A stretch of 64,000 nucleotides of DNA from Hippopus hippopus (GCA_946811185.2 OX328105.1:42904845-42968844), one strand, 5' to 3'. Shown: positions 32,914-44,863, counted from the stretch's first letter. Notes: a model not told the origin generated them from the letters alone. Translations and numbers: made by a program.

Positions 32914-33173
32914 AAATGAGCCATGCTCTGGCAAAAGGGGGCTTAATGGATCTCCATGATGCACTATACCAAGCAAGACATCACATAATTATGGATCCAT
33001 AAAATCCATTTAGCCTAATAACCATGAGATAAACTGGTCCTTTGACAAGCAGAAAATTGACTGATAGCAAAACATTTTGACCCAGGTCAGCCTACTGGAA
33101 CTGTACAGACTGACCTGGGTCGATACTTTTTGCATATGCATTAAGCCCCTTTTGCATAGAGTATCTTTCATTT
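32914..33173 (+). repeat. H2 element abutting an H1 copy
   Basis: AAATGAGCCATGCTCTGGC opens it. The right end has decayed to GAGTATCTTTCATTTAAC and runs directly into the TTAA of the H1 copy at 33172. Confidence 0.8.
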
Positions 33174-33400
33174 AACTCTTTACCACACAATCCCGACTTT
33201 TAACGACCCTAAGAAAAAAAGCCTTTGAAAACATTGTAGGAAAAGGAGAAAATGCTGGTAACCAGCATTTTCTCCTTTTCCCACAATGTTTTCTACCCTT
33301 CCCAGCACAAATTTAAATTTTTGAGTCACATTTATTTTTTCGTCTGCAAATGCTTTCAATTTGAAGAAGTCTAAAATTTTGTCATTTGGTAAAGAGTTAA
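33172..33400 (+). repeat. H1 copy, full length, near consensus
   Basis: 229 bp abutting H2. The hairpin has one mismatch (GTAGG). Confidence 0.92.
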
Positions 33401-33708
33401 CAAAATCCGCCATGTCAGTCAGCTGCCTTATTTCATACCTATAACATGGAACAGGGATCCAGGGAGTGGGTTTGCTGTAGCAATGACTATCATCAATCCT
33501 TGGAAAGTAATTAGTCAAGATCTGGATTCAGTCTAGCAAACCCTTGGTTTCTTCAAGTCCTGTTTGCTACAGACGGCTCTACCAGGCTTGGCACAAAGGG
33601 TTGGAACATGACAGGTCCATTCCATGTCACAATAAAAAAGCAGTTGATACAAGCTGTTACTTTGACCTGTCTCTCCCTGCGACATTTATTATCAGAATAT
33701 GCATAATG

Positions 33709-33905
33709 GTAAATCTTTACCAGACAAAATTTTAGATTTGTCAAATCTGAAAGCATTTGCAAACAACAAATACCAGACAATGAAATTTTAAAGTCAATCA
33801 AACTACAAGCTGTTCAAAAGTAATTAAGTGTGGCTAAAATGATGATATGCTTTTGAAGGGTAGAAAACATTGTGGAGAAAAAGTGAAAATGCTGGTTACT
33901 TTTTC
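33709..33905 (-). repeat. H1 copy, L arm lost, with 50-bp insert
   Basis: AATACCAGACAATGAAA to GTTCAAAAGTAA interrupts the R arm. The copy stops inside the hairpin. Confidence 0.7.
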
Positions 33906-33922
33906 CCATGAACCATCTCCCT

Positions 33923-34151
33923 TAACTCTTTACCACACAATCCGGAGTTTTAACTACCCTGATGAAAGAAGGCTTTTGAAAACATTATGGGAAAAGGAGA
34001 AAATGCTGGTAACCAGCATTTTCTCCTTTTCCCACAATGTTTTCTACCCTATCAAAAACAGAAATCATAATTTGATTTACATTTACTTTGATGTCTGCAC
34101 ATGCTTTCAATTTGGTTGAGTCCAAAATTTTGTTGTGTGGGAAAGGGTTAA
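33923..34151 (+). repeat. H1 copy, full length
   Basis: 229 bp. Its last TTAA is followed directly by an L-end fragment (GGGTTGTAAAAACATAAG, 34152-34191). Confidence 0.92.
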
Positions 34152-34187
34152 GGGTTGTAAAAACATAAGATCATTTGGTAAAATACG

Positions 34188-34356
34188 TTAACCCTGACTT
34201 TTAACTACTATGATGAAGGAAGCTTTTGTTTTCTTATTACAATATTTTCTAACCGATCAAGGCAAATCTATATCCTTTGAGCCACACTGAATTTGTCTTC
34301 TGCAAATGCTTTCAATATGGATGATTTGTAAATTTTATAATGTGGTAAAGAGTAAA
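34188..34356 (+). repeat. H1 copy without hairpin
   Basis: TTAACCCTGACTTTTAAC (terminus shortened) to TGTGGTAAAGAGTAAA. Confidence 0.75.
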
Positions 34357-34707
34357 CATATGGGGGGGGGGGGGTTTGATTACTTCCTCTTTTATAGACT
34401 TATAGATAAAGCCGATCAAGATCAGAATGTATAAATACAGCTGTGTAACTCTTATGGCAGGCCAGAATACAATTATAAGCATGCTTAAGACCTATAGATG
34501 TAGTAAAACAGTTGGTATTAATCTTTTTCAAACAAATACATCTATCTACACTTCTAGAAAAAGAAAAGCTTATAAAAACTTTCTATCAAAAAAAAATTAG
34601 AAATTGTCAAAAAATCTATTCAATTTTTTTTGCACCATGACTCCATGAGTCTTATTGTTTTATTTCAGACTGAAAATTTCTCTTCATTTATTCAGTGCTT
34701 TGACACT

Positions 34708-35034
34708 TTACCCTTAACCAAAAAACAAAATGTTAAGACTTGTCCAGTAAGCATTTCCAGCCGACAACATAAATGAAGCTCAGATCATGCTATTGGTCTT
34801 TGAAATCTGTAGGAAACATTGTGGATATGTTTTCAAAAGCTTGGTTCGTCAGTTTTGTTTGTTTGTTTGTTTATTAGTTTGTATTGGAGTTCAACACCGC
34901 TTCAACAGCTAAGGTCCCATTACGGTCAATGCATCTATGAATGTGTTTCTGGCTTTCTCACACCAGTACTGACAACTTTCTTTCCAAGCCACTGTTTTGT
35001 CAGGGTTGTTAAAACAGGATTGTGCGGTAGAAAG
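34708..35034 (-). repeat. H1 copy interrupted by SINE sequence
   Basis: R arm and the hairpin stub GGAAACATTGTGGATATG, then the SINE piece, then L arm TTGTTAAAACAGGATTGTG. Confidence 0.7.
34853..34998 (-). repeat. SINE 3' part inserted in an H1 copy
   Basis: GTTTGTTTGTTTGTTTATTAG, AATGCATCTATGAATGTGTTT and CTGGCTTTCTCACACCAGTAC match the SINE at 57072. H1 sequence resumes after it with GTCAGGGTTGTTAAAAC. Confidence 0.7.
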
Positions 35035-35069
35035 TCCTTTTACAATGTTGAGCCTTAGCGGCCAATGTA

Positions 35070-36881
35070 CAGTTAGTTGGGTAGTTCTGAATCATGGGCA
35101 GTTCCGAATCAAACCATTAAATATGTGTTGTTTTTTTTTAAAACGCTTTCCAGTGTTGACTGATATGCAGAAAAATTCTTAATTTCATATCTTTATCTAT
35201 CATATTTCCTTCGCCTGGTAAAAACTTTGGTCAAATCTGACTAAGTTGCCCATATTTGTGCATTTCGAAAATAATACACATGGTTGCAATTTTATAGTTT
35301 TACTGGGTATGCAAATGTTCTGTGGGAAGAAAAAATTGCCAATCGACGTACAGAAATGGGCTAAAATCTAGGATTTTTCCGATAATCCCATTTTATTGTT
35401 TCTCTACTGAGCAAAAAATTGCTTTTTGCATGTATTAACACATATTTGTCAGAAATACTTCATTTGATCCTTGTGTGTATGTGTGGGGCAGTTCTGAATC
35501 AGCTGTGTCGATTGTGGGGGTTGTCTCAAAAAGGTATAAGAAGTCATACCTTGGAGAACCCTTATTCTGGTGAACTTATGCACTGATTTCTAGAGTACGA
35601 GTTCCCAATCAAAACTTGTGCCCCATCTATATGAATCAATAGCAATATATTTATGGTCACTTTATTTTCAATGTTGTTCACTCAGTGTTAATGTACATTG
35701 CTTGTTTTATAATGTCAGACCAATAATTCTGTAACACTGTGAAACTGAGAATCATTTCAGTTTTTTGACTAAAGCTGTAAAACAGAGAACACGTATGTGT
35801 GCTATCTTGTGATATGTCTGTTACATTTTGAATTGAAAACTTGTAATATACATGTAACTATTCCTTCTTTTTTTTTTTCAAATAAAATGATATAAAATTG
35901 TTCAGTCATTCCCTTAGTATATTGGACTTCAGTCTATGTTACCTCTTTCTGTTACCCTACCGTGGTGTGATGTAATTGTGTGTAGAGTGTGATAAACAAA
36001 GTTAATCATCGTCGTTAATGATGTTAATTGTCACTTTATGTAATTTTGTATCGATAAAAAGGATAAAAAAGCTGTCAAAAATGAACTGCATTAAGATACT
36101 GGACTCTTCTAAAAAAGTAATGTTTGAGAGTCGAAATGCGTCAAAGGTGTTTGCATAATTAGTGTTTGAATAATTAGTATGGGAAAAGTAGTTAATACTT
36201 GTAATTTGCTATGGCCATTTCTTTTTTAATACTATACATCAAATAGATGTACATGTATGACCATGCCTTTGATGCCTGACAAGCCTTTGTGTCTGGGAAC
36301 AATGTTATACACTGAGTCTTGAAAAAGAGCAATTTTTAACTTTATCAAAATATACTCTTTATTCAAGCAGTTTTAAAAGCAATGTTTGACGAGCGTAAAA
36401 CTTCAATTCATAAAGCTCCATAAGGTTACTGTTGGAAATTGTGTGTCCCTGTTCTATATAATTTATACTATGGCAAAGGCATTTCAAAAATGAAATTTGG
36501 CATTGTAAAACATGGCACAGAAAACAAAATTTTGCACAAGTTTTTTGTACTTCTCTTATTATTTTCATTAAGTACTTCGTTGAAACTAAAACGAATGTAG
36601 ATTATGTATTATTTGGTTATTTTGACAGCATAAATCCATTTTTGCACGACCCCTAGATGCAAATTGTTCAGTGATTCAGAATACCCTCACTTAATTTGTA
36701 ACTACCCTAATGGACATGCACTGTAAAATTTAAACCCATCGAAACTATTTACATCTATATTTTGTAAACCTTCTTTACTAGTAGACCTTCTTTACTAGTA
36801 GACCTTCTGATGGAAGGGTATTTAGCCCGAAAGTATAGCATCATATTTGTCATTAGTGATTTGGAACCACCCAACTAACTG
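35070..36881. mobile_element. pogo/mariner-like non-autonomous element (1812 bp)
   Basis: The terminal inverted repeats start CAGTTAGTTGGGT and end ACCCAACTAACTG. A TA dinucleotide lies on each side (35068-35069, 36882-36883). CAGT ends and TA duplication are typical of Tc1/mariner/pogo elements. Internal copies of AGTTCTGAATCA-like motifs lie near 35085, 35490 and 36670. The interior is AT-rich and has no transposase frame. Confidence 0.8.
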
Positions 36882-36883
36882 TA

Positions 36884-36950
36884 GATCAAGCTCAGACTGC
36901 ACAGAACATGCAGCCACATCCTTGGTCTATATTGTCTGCTTTGCTACAAC
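36884..36950 (+). repeat. H3 hairpin fragment
   Basis: GATCAAGCTCAGACTGCACAG follows the TA of the pogo-like element directly. The second arm is damaged. Confidence 0.4.
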
Positions 36951-37140
36951 ATATTGGACAAAAGCCACCTAGAAATTGGGACTTTTTTGGTATTTTTTCT
37001 ACACTGAAAATGTTGGTTAAGTTGATCCAGTGCTCTAACAGTCAAGGTGAAAAAGATCTTAAAGGCAACAATACTTGGATTCTTTTATAAAACAATTTGT
37101 TGTCTATAATTACATGAAAATAAACTATGGTCCAAAAACA

Positions 37141-37314
37141 TTTGAAAACATTGTGGGTAAAGGAAAAAATGCTGGTCACAAGTATTTTCTCCTTTTTTTC
37201 ATAATGTTTTCCAACCTTTCAAAGTATTGAGTCATTTGAGTCATATTCATTTTTTGCCTGTAAAGGCTTTCAATTTGGACGAGTCTAAAATTTTGTCATT
37301 TAGTAAAGAGTCAA
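37141..37314 (+). repeat. H1 copy, L arm lost
   Basis: It starts TTTGAAAACATTGTGGG and ends AGTAAAGAGTCAA. Confidence 0.8.
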
Positions 37315-37545
37315 AGACCAAAATTATCAGCTTATCTTGACATTTGAAAATTCATGACAATACAACATACCATACGGAAGGAAAATCCTTACCAAACTAT
37401 GCAAATAGCATTAACATATCTCAACAATAAACATAAAATTCATTCTGTCCACTACTAAAATCCACTAATGGCAGAATACTCCAATGTCACCATGTAACAG
37501 GCTCTAATAATTCAGAAGCTAATCATTTAGGTATCCAAATTTTCT

Positions 37546-37758
37546 TCATCTTTTTCACTGCCAAACAAATCAATTCCACCTTTTTAACAGCTACAAATCC
37601 AGTTTTGCTGCAAGATGAAGAGTCTGTTTAGTCATAATCTAGTGTAAAGAGGTGGACAGTGTAGATCAGAGATCAGACTGCACATTCTGTGCAGTCTGAT
37701 CTTAATCTACACTGTCCACAAAAGCTTCTTTTCTTGCCTATGGTAAGGAAAGAGTTAA
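37546..37758 (-). repeat. H3 TTAA palindrome
   Basis: The best-preserved H3 centre is here: GACAGTGTAGATCAGAGATCAG facing TGATCTTAATCTACACTGTC. It ends GGAAAGAGTTAA. Confidence 0.75.
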
Positions 37759-37980
37759 AGCCCTGACTGACTGCTGACTCATAAGGTCCCCTCTGAATCA
37801 CAGACATTTCTGCAAGCTCTGCTGCGACAGGGATCAATATTCATATTAGTTCTTCTCATTTATGGAGCTTTTAGATATCAAGTCCCCAAATGACAGAGAT
37901 CTTTTTCCTTCAGACAAACTAATTCGAAAACAATTTTCATACCAGTTTCCTGCTGAGAATTACATGCACGCGGTATGGAC

Positions 37981-38281
37981 AAGCCAATTAGCTTGTGTGG
38001 TAATATACAGGGTTTGAAACCCAGGGGTTGCACTCCCAGCTCAGCCAAATTTTTCCTAAGCATTGATGATAGTCATAACAACAAGATTCTTTTCTTTCTC
38101 ACCACTGGAAATTTTTTAGACAATGGCTGATGTTTATGTGGGAAAGAAGCCAGCTTGGAAAGAATTTTGTACAAAGCAGTCTTGTAAAACAAACTCCAGG
38201 AAAGAATGGTCAGATGTATTGGCTACTATAATCTATCTGACATAATGACATTAGGTTGAAAACAGCAATAACACTCCATAA
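37981..38281 (+). repeat. SINE, second family, degenerate head
   Basis: It aligns with 26883-27186 at CCAGGGGTTGC, GATAGTCATAACAACAAGATT and GTGGGAAAGAAGCCAG. The tail is TTGAAAACAGCAATAACACTCC. Confidence 0.7.
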
Positions 38282-38348
38282 AGATGGTTTTTGACAAAAT
38301 AGCATAAAAATATTTGGTGTATCTATATAATTATCAAAACTGTAGCAG

Positions 38349-38428
38349 TTAACCCTGTACCACACAATCCTGAGTTTTAACAACCCTAGAAAAGAGGACT
38401 TATGAAATCGTTGTGGCCTATTTTGACT
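38349..38428 (+). repeat. H1 L-arm fragment
   Basis: TTAACCCTGTACCACACAATC to TGAAATCGTTGTGGCC. Confidence 0.75.
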
Positions 38429-38615
38429 CCAGGGTTATAAATTACTACTAGATGAATTTACATGCCATTCGAGGCCTAATGGTTTCGGACAGTAAGATTT
38501 TAAAGACTTTTAGTATTTTTTTAGTTTTGCTGCCATGGCAACCAGAGTTTACATTGGAATCATATTCTTTGAAGAATTTCTTAAGAGGGCCATGACAGGA
38601 TCATTTCTGTGAAGT

Positions 38616-38821
38616 TTAACTCTTTACCAAACGACAAATTTTAGACAAGCCTAAATTAAAAGTATGTGCAGACAAAATTAAATCTGACTCAGGAAGGGAA
38701 GAAAACATGGTGGGAAAAAGAGAAAATGCTGAAAACCAGTATTTTCTCCTTTTCCCACTGTTTTCCAGAGCTGTTCCTTCTCAGGGTTGTTAAAAGTCTG
38801 GATTATTTGGTAAATGGTTAA
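38616..38821 (-). repeat. H1 copy
   Basis: TTAACTCTTTACCAAACGACA start; loop GCTGAAAACCAG; ends GGTAAATGGTTAA. Confidence 0.88.
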
Positions 38822-39116
38822 TCAAAATTACATTGGTAGTTTCAGAGAAGAAGATGATTGAAATAAAAGTTAACACGCACACACACGCATGCATGTCAGA
38901 CACAGGGCAATGACAAAAGCTTGCTGGCCTTTGGCCTGTGGCGCTAAAAATTGATACAGCAGCCAAAAGGTTTTGTCCAAATTGTGGACCAATAATTGAA
39001 AAAATGCACATTTCATTTTCACAATACTCTAATTGTTATAATTTCACCTTCAGATAAGAAGAGCCAGGGCTGATAACACAGTTTCCGTCATATCCTATTT
39101 ATTGCCCCTGTAAACA

Positions 39117-39208
39117 ATAAATCTTTTACCAAACAATCCCATGTTTTAACAACCTGAGAAAGAAGCCTTTTGAAAACATTGTGGTAGAAAAAAATGCTGG
39201 TAACCAGT
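39117..39208 (+). repeat. H1 copy, right half lost
   Basis: ATCTTTTACCAAACAATCCC to GCTGGTAACCAGTG. Confidence 0.75.
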
Positions 39209-39251
39209 GTCATACAAAATATGACTTTTTTTTAAACAAAGATTTTTTGAC

Positions 39252-39345
39252 CAGCTTGCATAGCTCAAATGGTAGAGAGTTGGACTTGTAAACATCAAGT
39301 CTTGGGTCACTTAAGGGTGTGGGTTCAAGCCCCATAGATGGCCAT
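39252..39345 (+). repeat. tRNA-like sequence (SINE head or tRNA pseudogene)
   Basis: CATAGCTCAAATGGTAGAG is an A box and GTGGGTTCAAGCCCC a B box. The spacing between them is longer than in a tRNA, and no acceptor stem is evident. Confidence 0.55.
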
Positions 39346-39372
39346 CTGTGACAGTGCTATACATCAAGCACA

Positions 39373-39588
39373 TTAACTCTTTCCATACCATAGACGACAC
39401 CAGAAGCTTGTGTTGACAATGTAGATCAAGATCAGACTGCACGTCATTCTGTGCAGTCTGATCTCTGATCTACACTGTCTACTGCTATATCATAGATTAT
39501 GACCAAAGTGTATCTTGATCTTGCAGAGGAAATGTATTTTTAGCCTTTGAGAAAATGCAATTTATTTATTCAGTAGTGAAAGAATTAA
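39373..39588 (+). repeat. H3 TTAA palindrome, full length
   Basis: It begins TTAACTCTTTCCATACC and ends GTGAAAGAATTAA, 216 bp. The centre pairs GTAGATCAAGATCAGACTGCAC with its complement. H3 shares TTAA borders and the CTCTTT start with H1, but the interior differs. Confidence 0.75.
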
Positions 39589-39820
39589 AGAACCGGAGGT
39601 AACTTAGAATGGGTTTCGTCCTGTATCTTGCATTATCCCCCATAACAAAACTAACACCCTTCAGGGCGCATCACACATATGGGTAACAGGTAGTAACGAT
39701 AAATAAATGCAAATTCAGTCAATACGCACAGATTTAAACAATTTTTGTTGCAGTAAAACATTTCTAGTTTGACAAGAATCAAAATGTCAGTTTGGGAACA
39801 AATAATAGAATGCTACATGT

Positions 39821-40083
39821 TTAACCCTCTACCACACCATCCCGAGTTTTAACTTTAAACAACCCTAAAGAAACAGCCTTCTGAAGATGTTGTGGGAAAA
39901 GGAGAAAATGCTGGATGTTGTGGGAAAAGGAGAAAATGCTGGTAACCAGCATTTTCTCCTTTTCCCACATTGTTCTCTACCCATTAACAGACAAATATCA
40001 ATATTTGAGCCACTCTTAGTTTGGCGTCTGTAAATCCTTTCAATTTGGGCAGGTCTAAAATGTGTTGTTTGGTAAAGAGTTAA
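39821..40083 (+). repeat. H1 copy with duplicated hairpin arm
   Basis: GATGTTGTGGGAAAAGGAG to AAATGCTG occurs twice in a row (39885-39912, 39913-39940). Confidence 0.88.
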
Positions 40084-40130
40084 CCCTTTCCTAAACAACA
40101 AATTCTTGACGCTTCTAAACTTAAGTTACT
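40080..40130 (-). repeat. H1 R-end fragment
   Basis: It shares TTAA 40080-40083 with the previous copy and fades after CTTCTAAACTTAAG. Confidence 0.65.
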
Positions 40131-40225
40131 ACAATTGCAAAAAAAAAAAGTTAAACAAATGTGCTGCAGGGTGAACACTTGGTTTGCTTTTGGTTGACAA
40201 CAGATGTCTTTTGTGCATGTGGAGA

Positions 40226-40363
40226 TCAACCTTTTACCAAACAACCCTGGGTTTTCATGACCCCAGGAAAGGCTTTTGAAAACATTGTGGGAAAAAGGAA
40301 AAAAAATGCTGGTTACCATCATTTTCTCCTTTTCCTACAATTTTTTCTACCCTATCAGAGAGC
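40226..40363 (+). repeat. H1 copy, R arm lost
   Basis: It stops after CTACCCTATCAGAGAG, where the next copy begins. The loop is GCTGGTTACCATC. Confidence 0.8.
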
Positions 40364-40580
40364 TTGACTCTTTACCACACAATCCTGACTTTTAACAACC
40401 TTGAAGAAGAGAGCTTTTGAAAATATTATGGGAAAAGGAGAAAATGCTGGTAACCTGCATTTTCTTCTTTTCCCACAATGTTTTCTACCCTATCAAAGAC
40501 AGATTTCATCATTTGGACCACCAATGATTTGTCGTCTACAAATGCTTTTAATTTGGACAAGTCAAAATTTTGCAGTTAGG
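40364..40580 (+). repeat. H1 copy
   Basis: TTGACTCTTTACCACACAATC start and good arms; the last 12 bp are decayed. Confidence 0.85.
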
Positions 40581-40781
40581 TATTGTTGCTCCTGACTCCA
40601 CACTATGACCTTGACACTGCAACTGATAGATGAAGCCAAGTCCACTCTGCATGTCAAGTATTTTTAAAATGCAACAAAATGTTCGATAGAGAGCTGACAC
40701 AATTCTTAAAAAAATGTGATCTATGTAATCCTACTGTTACCTAAACCTTGTGGACTGGTGTATATATGCAACCTTGGGTTT

Positions 40782-41152
40782 CTAGTCATTTCGTACCTAG
40801 GTCATTTGTACCCGGGTCATTTCACATGACTGATCATTTCGTACCAACCTGATTGTTCATTTTGGTCATTTTTCATTTTGGTCATTTTGTACCCATTTTG
40901 GTCGTTTCGTACCTAGTAACTTATTTTTATTTTGATCATTCAGTACCTAGTTTTCATTTCCATTTCGTCATTTTGTGCCTTCTTTCATTGTTTTCTACTG
41001 AGTTTTGCTCCTTATTTTGGTGCACAAAATACCAGGATTTTTTTTTTTTAAAATATCAGATCTTATCAAATCAGAGAGTTCAAAACAGAAAAATGGGTAC
41101 TGAATGACCAAAATCATATGAAATGACTTAAGTATAAAATGACAGGGTACCC
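40782..41152. repeat. Repeat built of GTCATTTYGTACC units
   Basis: About ten copies of a GTCATTT(C/T)GTACC-like motif occur first in plus orientation. A few follow as the complement (AAATGAC, GGGTACC) near 41090-41152. The stretch lies between direct repeats of about 140 bp at 40608-40747 and 41153-41292 (CCTTGACACT, CCAAGTCCACT). Related complementary motifs recur near 41530 and 41640-41656. Element borders are unclear. Confidence 0.5.
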
Positions 41153-41751
41153 GGCCTTGACACTTCAACTGCTACATGAAACCAAGTCCACTAGGCATGT
41201 CAACTTTGAGTATTTTCAAAATGGGACGAAGAAATCAAGACAGAGCAATTGTTATACATGAGAACTTTGTAATCCTGTCGAGGAACAGTCTTGTCAGGGG
41301 AACTGTCTAGATTCATGTGAAATCTTGCATGTTGTTGCATCAAGAGGGATGTCAAATATTTAAGAATAGGACAAGGAGTTTAAAAGATAAAGAGCAAACC
41401 AGACTTCCATACATAAAACCTTTGAACCTAGATGTGTATGACTTTTAACATTCGAATTGTCCCCCTTTAACGCATTGGCTGTTTAGAACATTAAAAAAAT
41501 GCACTAAGTAAGATCTGAAAAAAGACTGGTCATTTAGTACCTATCAAATACAAAACAACTTAAATGAGTAAAATTGAGCTGAGTATGAACAAAAACTACA
41601 AAGTAAAGAAAAAAACGAAATGAAGGTATGAACTGGTCTAGGTACAAAATGACTGGTTACTGTCACATCACAGCTACAGCTCAGTTATTTTGGTTTTATT
41701 TCAGTATTGCTACAATCATCTTGTAAGAAAATATAAAGCCATAATGCTGGC

Positions 41752-43762
41752 TACCTTCAGTCTGAAGGGTTGCTCCGATCTGATTGTTTCTCCGCACCAC
41801 TTCATGGCAGCCATTCTTTAATACCATCTGGAAATTTCAAAACCTTACCTATCATTTTCAGTCGCCTTAATGTGTCTTTAATCTGCTTGTCAGCTATGAA
41901 AATGGACATGAATTGATAGATAAATGATTTTACTTCACGTTGACACCGAGTGAAGTGCAAGGTTTTCATTGATCTTTTTGTAATTTACCATTTATTTGAC
42001 ATTAACATATCTGGTTAATTTGTAAACAAACACTCATTATAAATTCAGTTAACTGAGCATGCGTGTGATCGGTAATTTAAGTGATAAATATAACTCCTCG
42101 TAAATGAAATACATCCGATACATTTTAGTTTTCCTTTCAATGCCCAAGCTGACAACACAGAAGCCGATAAACTGTGAAAAAACAGAACTTTACTGTACCT
42201 GAAATGACTTCTGAAACATGCAAGGTAAATGTCAAGCCTAATCAGATTTCCTTGGAAGTGGGTCAATGGATATTCACATTCCGAAAAAATGGAATAACAT
42301 GGACATTTTTAATTATTTCGGTGTTTTTGTTAAGATTAATCATTAGTCTATCGATGGGACATTATTGTACACTGACAAAGAAAAGATCGACGCATGTGGC
42401 CATTTGAAATGATGCCAGTATTTTGATTTTTCACTCCAGATGGGACATAAGAGTGGCTGCTGCAGGGGCCAGCGGAGAAACAATCACAAAAATAACATAG
42501 GGGCTGGTCCCTAGTGTTGGGCAATCGGTTTAAAATCTCAGTCGATTATCGCTTTATAATCGAAAGAGCAAACCAACTAGCTATCGGTTGTACAATCGGT
42601 TTCTCCATTTAACTGAAAATGCCTTTTTGCTTTAAATACTGTGACAATTTGTCTACATGTTTATAAAGATGTAAGATGTTACGTTTTGTTCTTTAAAAAT
42701 CAAAGGAAATACAATACCGTTAAATTCTTTGTTTTATTTAATACCCTTTATTTTGGTCCTTAAGTCTTAAAAGTCTTAATTTTTAAAACACTTGAAAAAA
42801 AATCAAACTTGTTCATACTTCAAGCATTTGGCATTTGCAGACGACAATTCCCCCCCCCCCCCCCCCGTCTGTTATAGATCTTTCATTTCATTAAACAACC
42901 ATTTTTTTTTTTTTTCAATCATAAACAGAGATTTTAGCTTCCACTTATTGTTTTATTCAGAGATTTATCTAAAATCACTATCTAAATTCATTAATAAAGA
43001 TGAGTAGATAGTTTGAAGTGCCTCTGATCGGACGATGCCACACTGATCATTGTAGTGTCATGGGTTTTCGCGTTTTTTGCGATCTATTTTTCATGTCTAT
43101 TAATTTTTGGAGAAATGTTACGGCATGATTTGACATGTATTTGTCATTTAGAATAGCAGATAACCTTAAAATGTGTCATTTTACACTGGATAAGAGGATT
43201 AACACCTTTATTACATTTTCATAAATGACTCGCCAGCATGACTAGCTGTGATAAACAGAGCCGCGTGTGTCCTTTGCATTTAATACTGATCGTGTTCATC
43301 AAAGCCCATATTTCTGCCGGATGCACGCCAGCTAGTGTAAATGAAGCTTTATACGATAATTTCACGCGTCAGATTGATGTTTAGGAAGATCTTTTAGGGC
43401 GTCAAAGACAGGTCATTTCAAATTTCCAAGCATCAAGCATCAAACCCGGGGTCAAATGAGAACCCTTCTGAATTAGCAAGTTTTGTCAAGACAACTATGG
43501 ACAAAATTTCTTGCTCATTTTCCGGCCAATTTTTGTGCTTATTGTACACCATGTTGAATCAAAGAGCGTGTGATTAATAAGTCACAAAACCAAGCGCTAA
43601 AAACCTGGGGTATTCACGTTTAAGGACCAAGCGAGTTCCAGAACCGACTACAATCGATTCCGGGATTTCTCAATCGATTATCGCAATCGGAAGCCAAAAC
43701 CAACTGACTTTCGATTATAGTCGATCATCAGCCCACCACTACTGGTCCCTGAATCGGGGGTA
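41752..43762. mobile_element. Mutator-like non-autonomous element, copy 1, interrupted by hAT-like element
   Basis: A 9-bp direct repeat AATGCTGGC flanks it (41743-41751 and 43763-43771). Long terminal inverted repeats (about 41752-41935 and 42310-42505 plus the end at 43750-43762) match those of copy 2 at 44081. Without the 1230-bp insertion and its 8-bp duplication it is 773 bp, close to copy 2 (783 bp). The arms are clearly more diverged than in copy 2. No transposase is present. Confidence 0.85.
42512..43741. mobile_element. hAT-like non-autonomous element (1230 bp) inside the Mutator-like copy
   Basis: The ends are TAGTGTTGGGC and GCCCACCACTA. A perfect 8-bp duplication CTGGTCCC lies at 42504-42511 and 43742-43749. 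Subterminal sequence carries repeated AATCG and CGATT motifs. An internal segment near 43010-43140 is similar to 24240-24370 of the larger hAT-like element. No transposase coding was found, and a poly-C run lies at 42850. Confidence 0.88.
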
Positions 43763-44080
43763 AATGCTGGCAACTCCCCACCACTATATCGCAAAAAACC
43801 CTTGATTATCAGAATTATGCATAAAGAAATGCATTTTTTACAGATTCATTCCGTATACACTCAAGAGTTACAGTATACAAAAGTGGTCAGAGGAATGATG
43901 CAGAAAATTTAATCAATTTATCTTTTTACCCATAAAACAATGCCACACATATATGCATAGAACTGTAGAGTGGTGGGGGTTTGCCGGTATCATGCCAATA
44001 CAAACAGTGTTGGCATTCAAATATTTATCTAACGAGGCCACTTTGTGTACAAACGAAACCCGGACGAACATGTTTTAAGG

Positions 44081-44863
44081 TACTCCCGATTCGGGGTCTA
44101 GCTCCGATGTTATTTTTGTGATTGTTTATCCGCTAGACTCCCGCAGCAGCCTTCTTTAAAAGTATCTGGAATGAATACGATTTTACCGGCATCTTTTCAA
44201 ACGGCTCTATGCGACAAAATTTCCAATGACAGCTAATAAAATGGGCATGGATTGTTAGATAAATTATTAATCTTTATTATCACACAAGCTGTGCTGCAAA
44301 ATACCAATTAAATCAATGGAAATTTACCTTTTTTCTCAATGTAAATAAATCCAGTGAAATTTGTAAACAACTTACATGGCGACTTCTGTTAAACAGACAT
44401 GCGCACTCAACGGAATTTGAATTTTGTACAGTCTGGTTCTCTAACCCTAACAACCATTTTCGTATAAGGTGCCTTTGTCAACAGTAGAATTCCCAAATGA
44501 ACCGTCCTGTAGCGTGTCAGAGATACTGCGATTTCTGCCGAGACATGCGCATTGATGATATCACCATGTTTTGATTTCTGGTGAAGTAGGTTAACTGTTA
44601 TTTACGTTGAAAAGTACAGATTTGCACGAAGGTTAGATTTAGATATTAACTAACATCAGTTTTTTTGTAAAGATTAATCATTTATCTAACAATCCATGCC
44701 CATTTTATTAGCTGTCATTGGAAATTTTGTCGCATAGAGCCGTTTGAAAAGATGCCGGTAAAATCGTATTCATTCCAGATACTTTTAAAGAAGGCTGCTG
44801 CGGGAGTCTAGCGGAGAAACAATCACAAAAATAACATCGGAGCTAGACCCCGAATCGGGAGTA
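44081..44863. mobile_element. Mutator-like non-autonomous element, copy 2 (783 bp)
   Basis: The terminal inverted repeats are about 196 bp (44081-44276 and 44668-44863) with only two mismatches, starting TACTCCCGATTCGGGG. A perfect 9-bp duplication GTTTTAAGG flanks it (44072-44080 and 44864-44872). Long terminal repeats and 9-bp duplications are the signature of Mutator-like elements. The 391-bp interior has no open reading frame. Confidence 0.88.

Noticed and set aside
39252..39345. Functional tRNA gene
   Set aside because: Box A and box B are present, but the spacing is too long and the ends do not form an acceptor stem.
42174..42407. 77-codon frame with a hydrophobic stretch
   Set aside because: It lies across the interior and arm of Mutator-like copy 1. 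The equivalent part of copy 2 has no such frame, so it is fortuitous.
41752..44863. One large inverted duplication from 41.7 to 44.9 kb
   Set aside because: Separate 9-bp target duplications around each half show two independent insertions instead.
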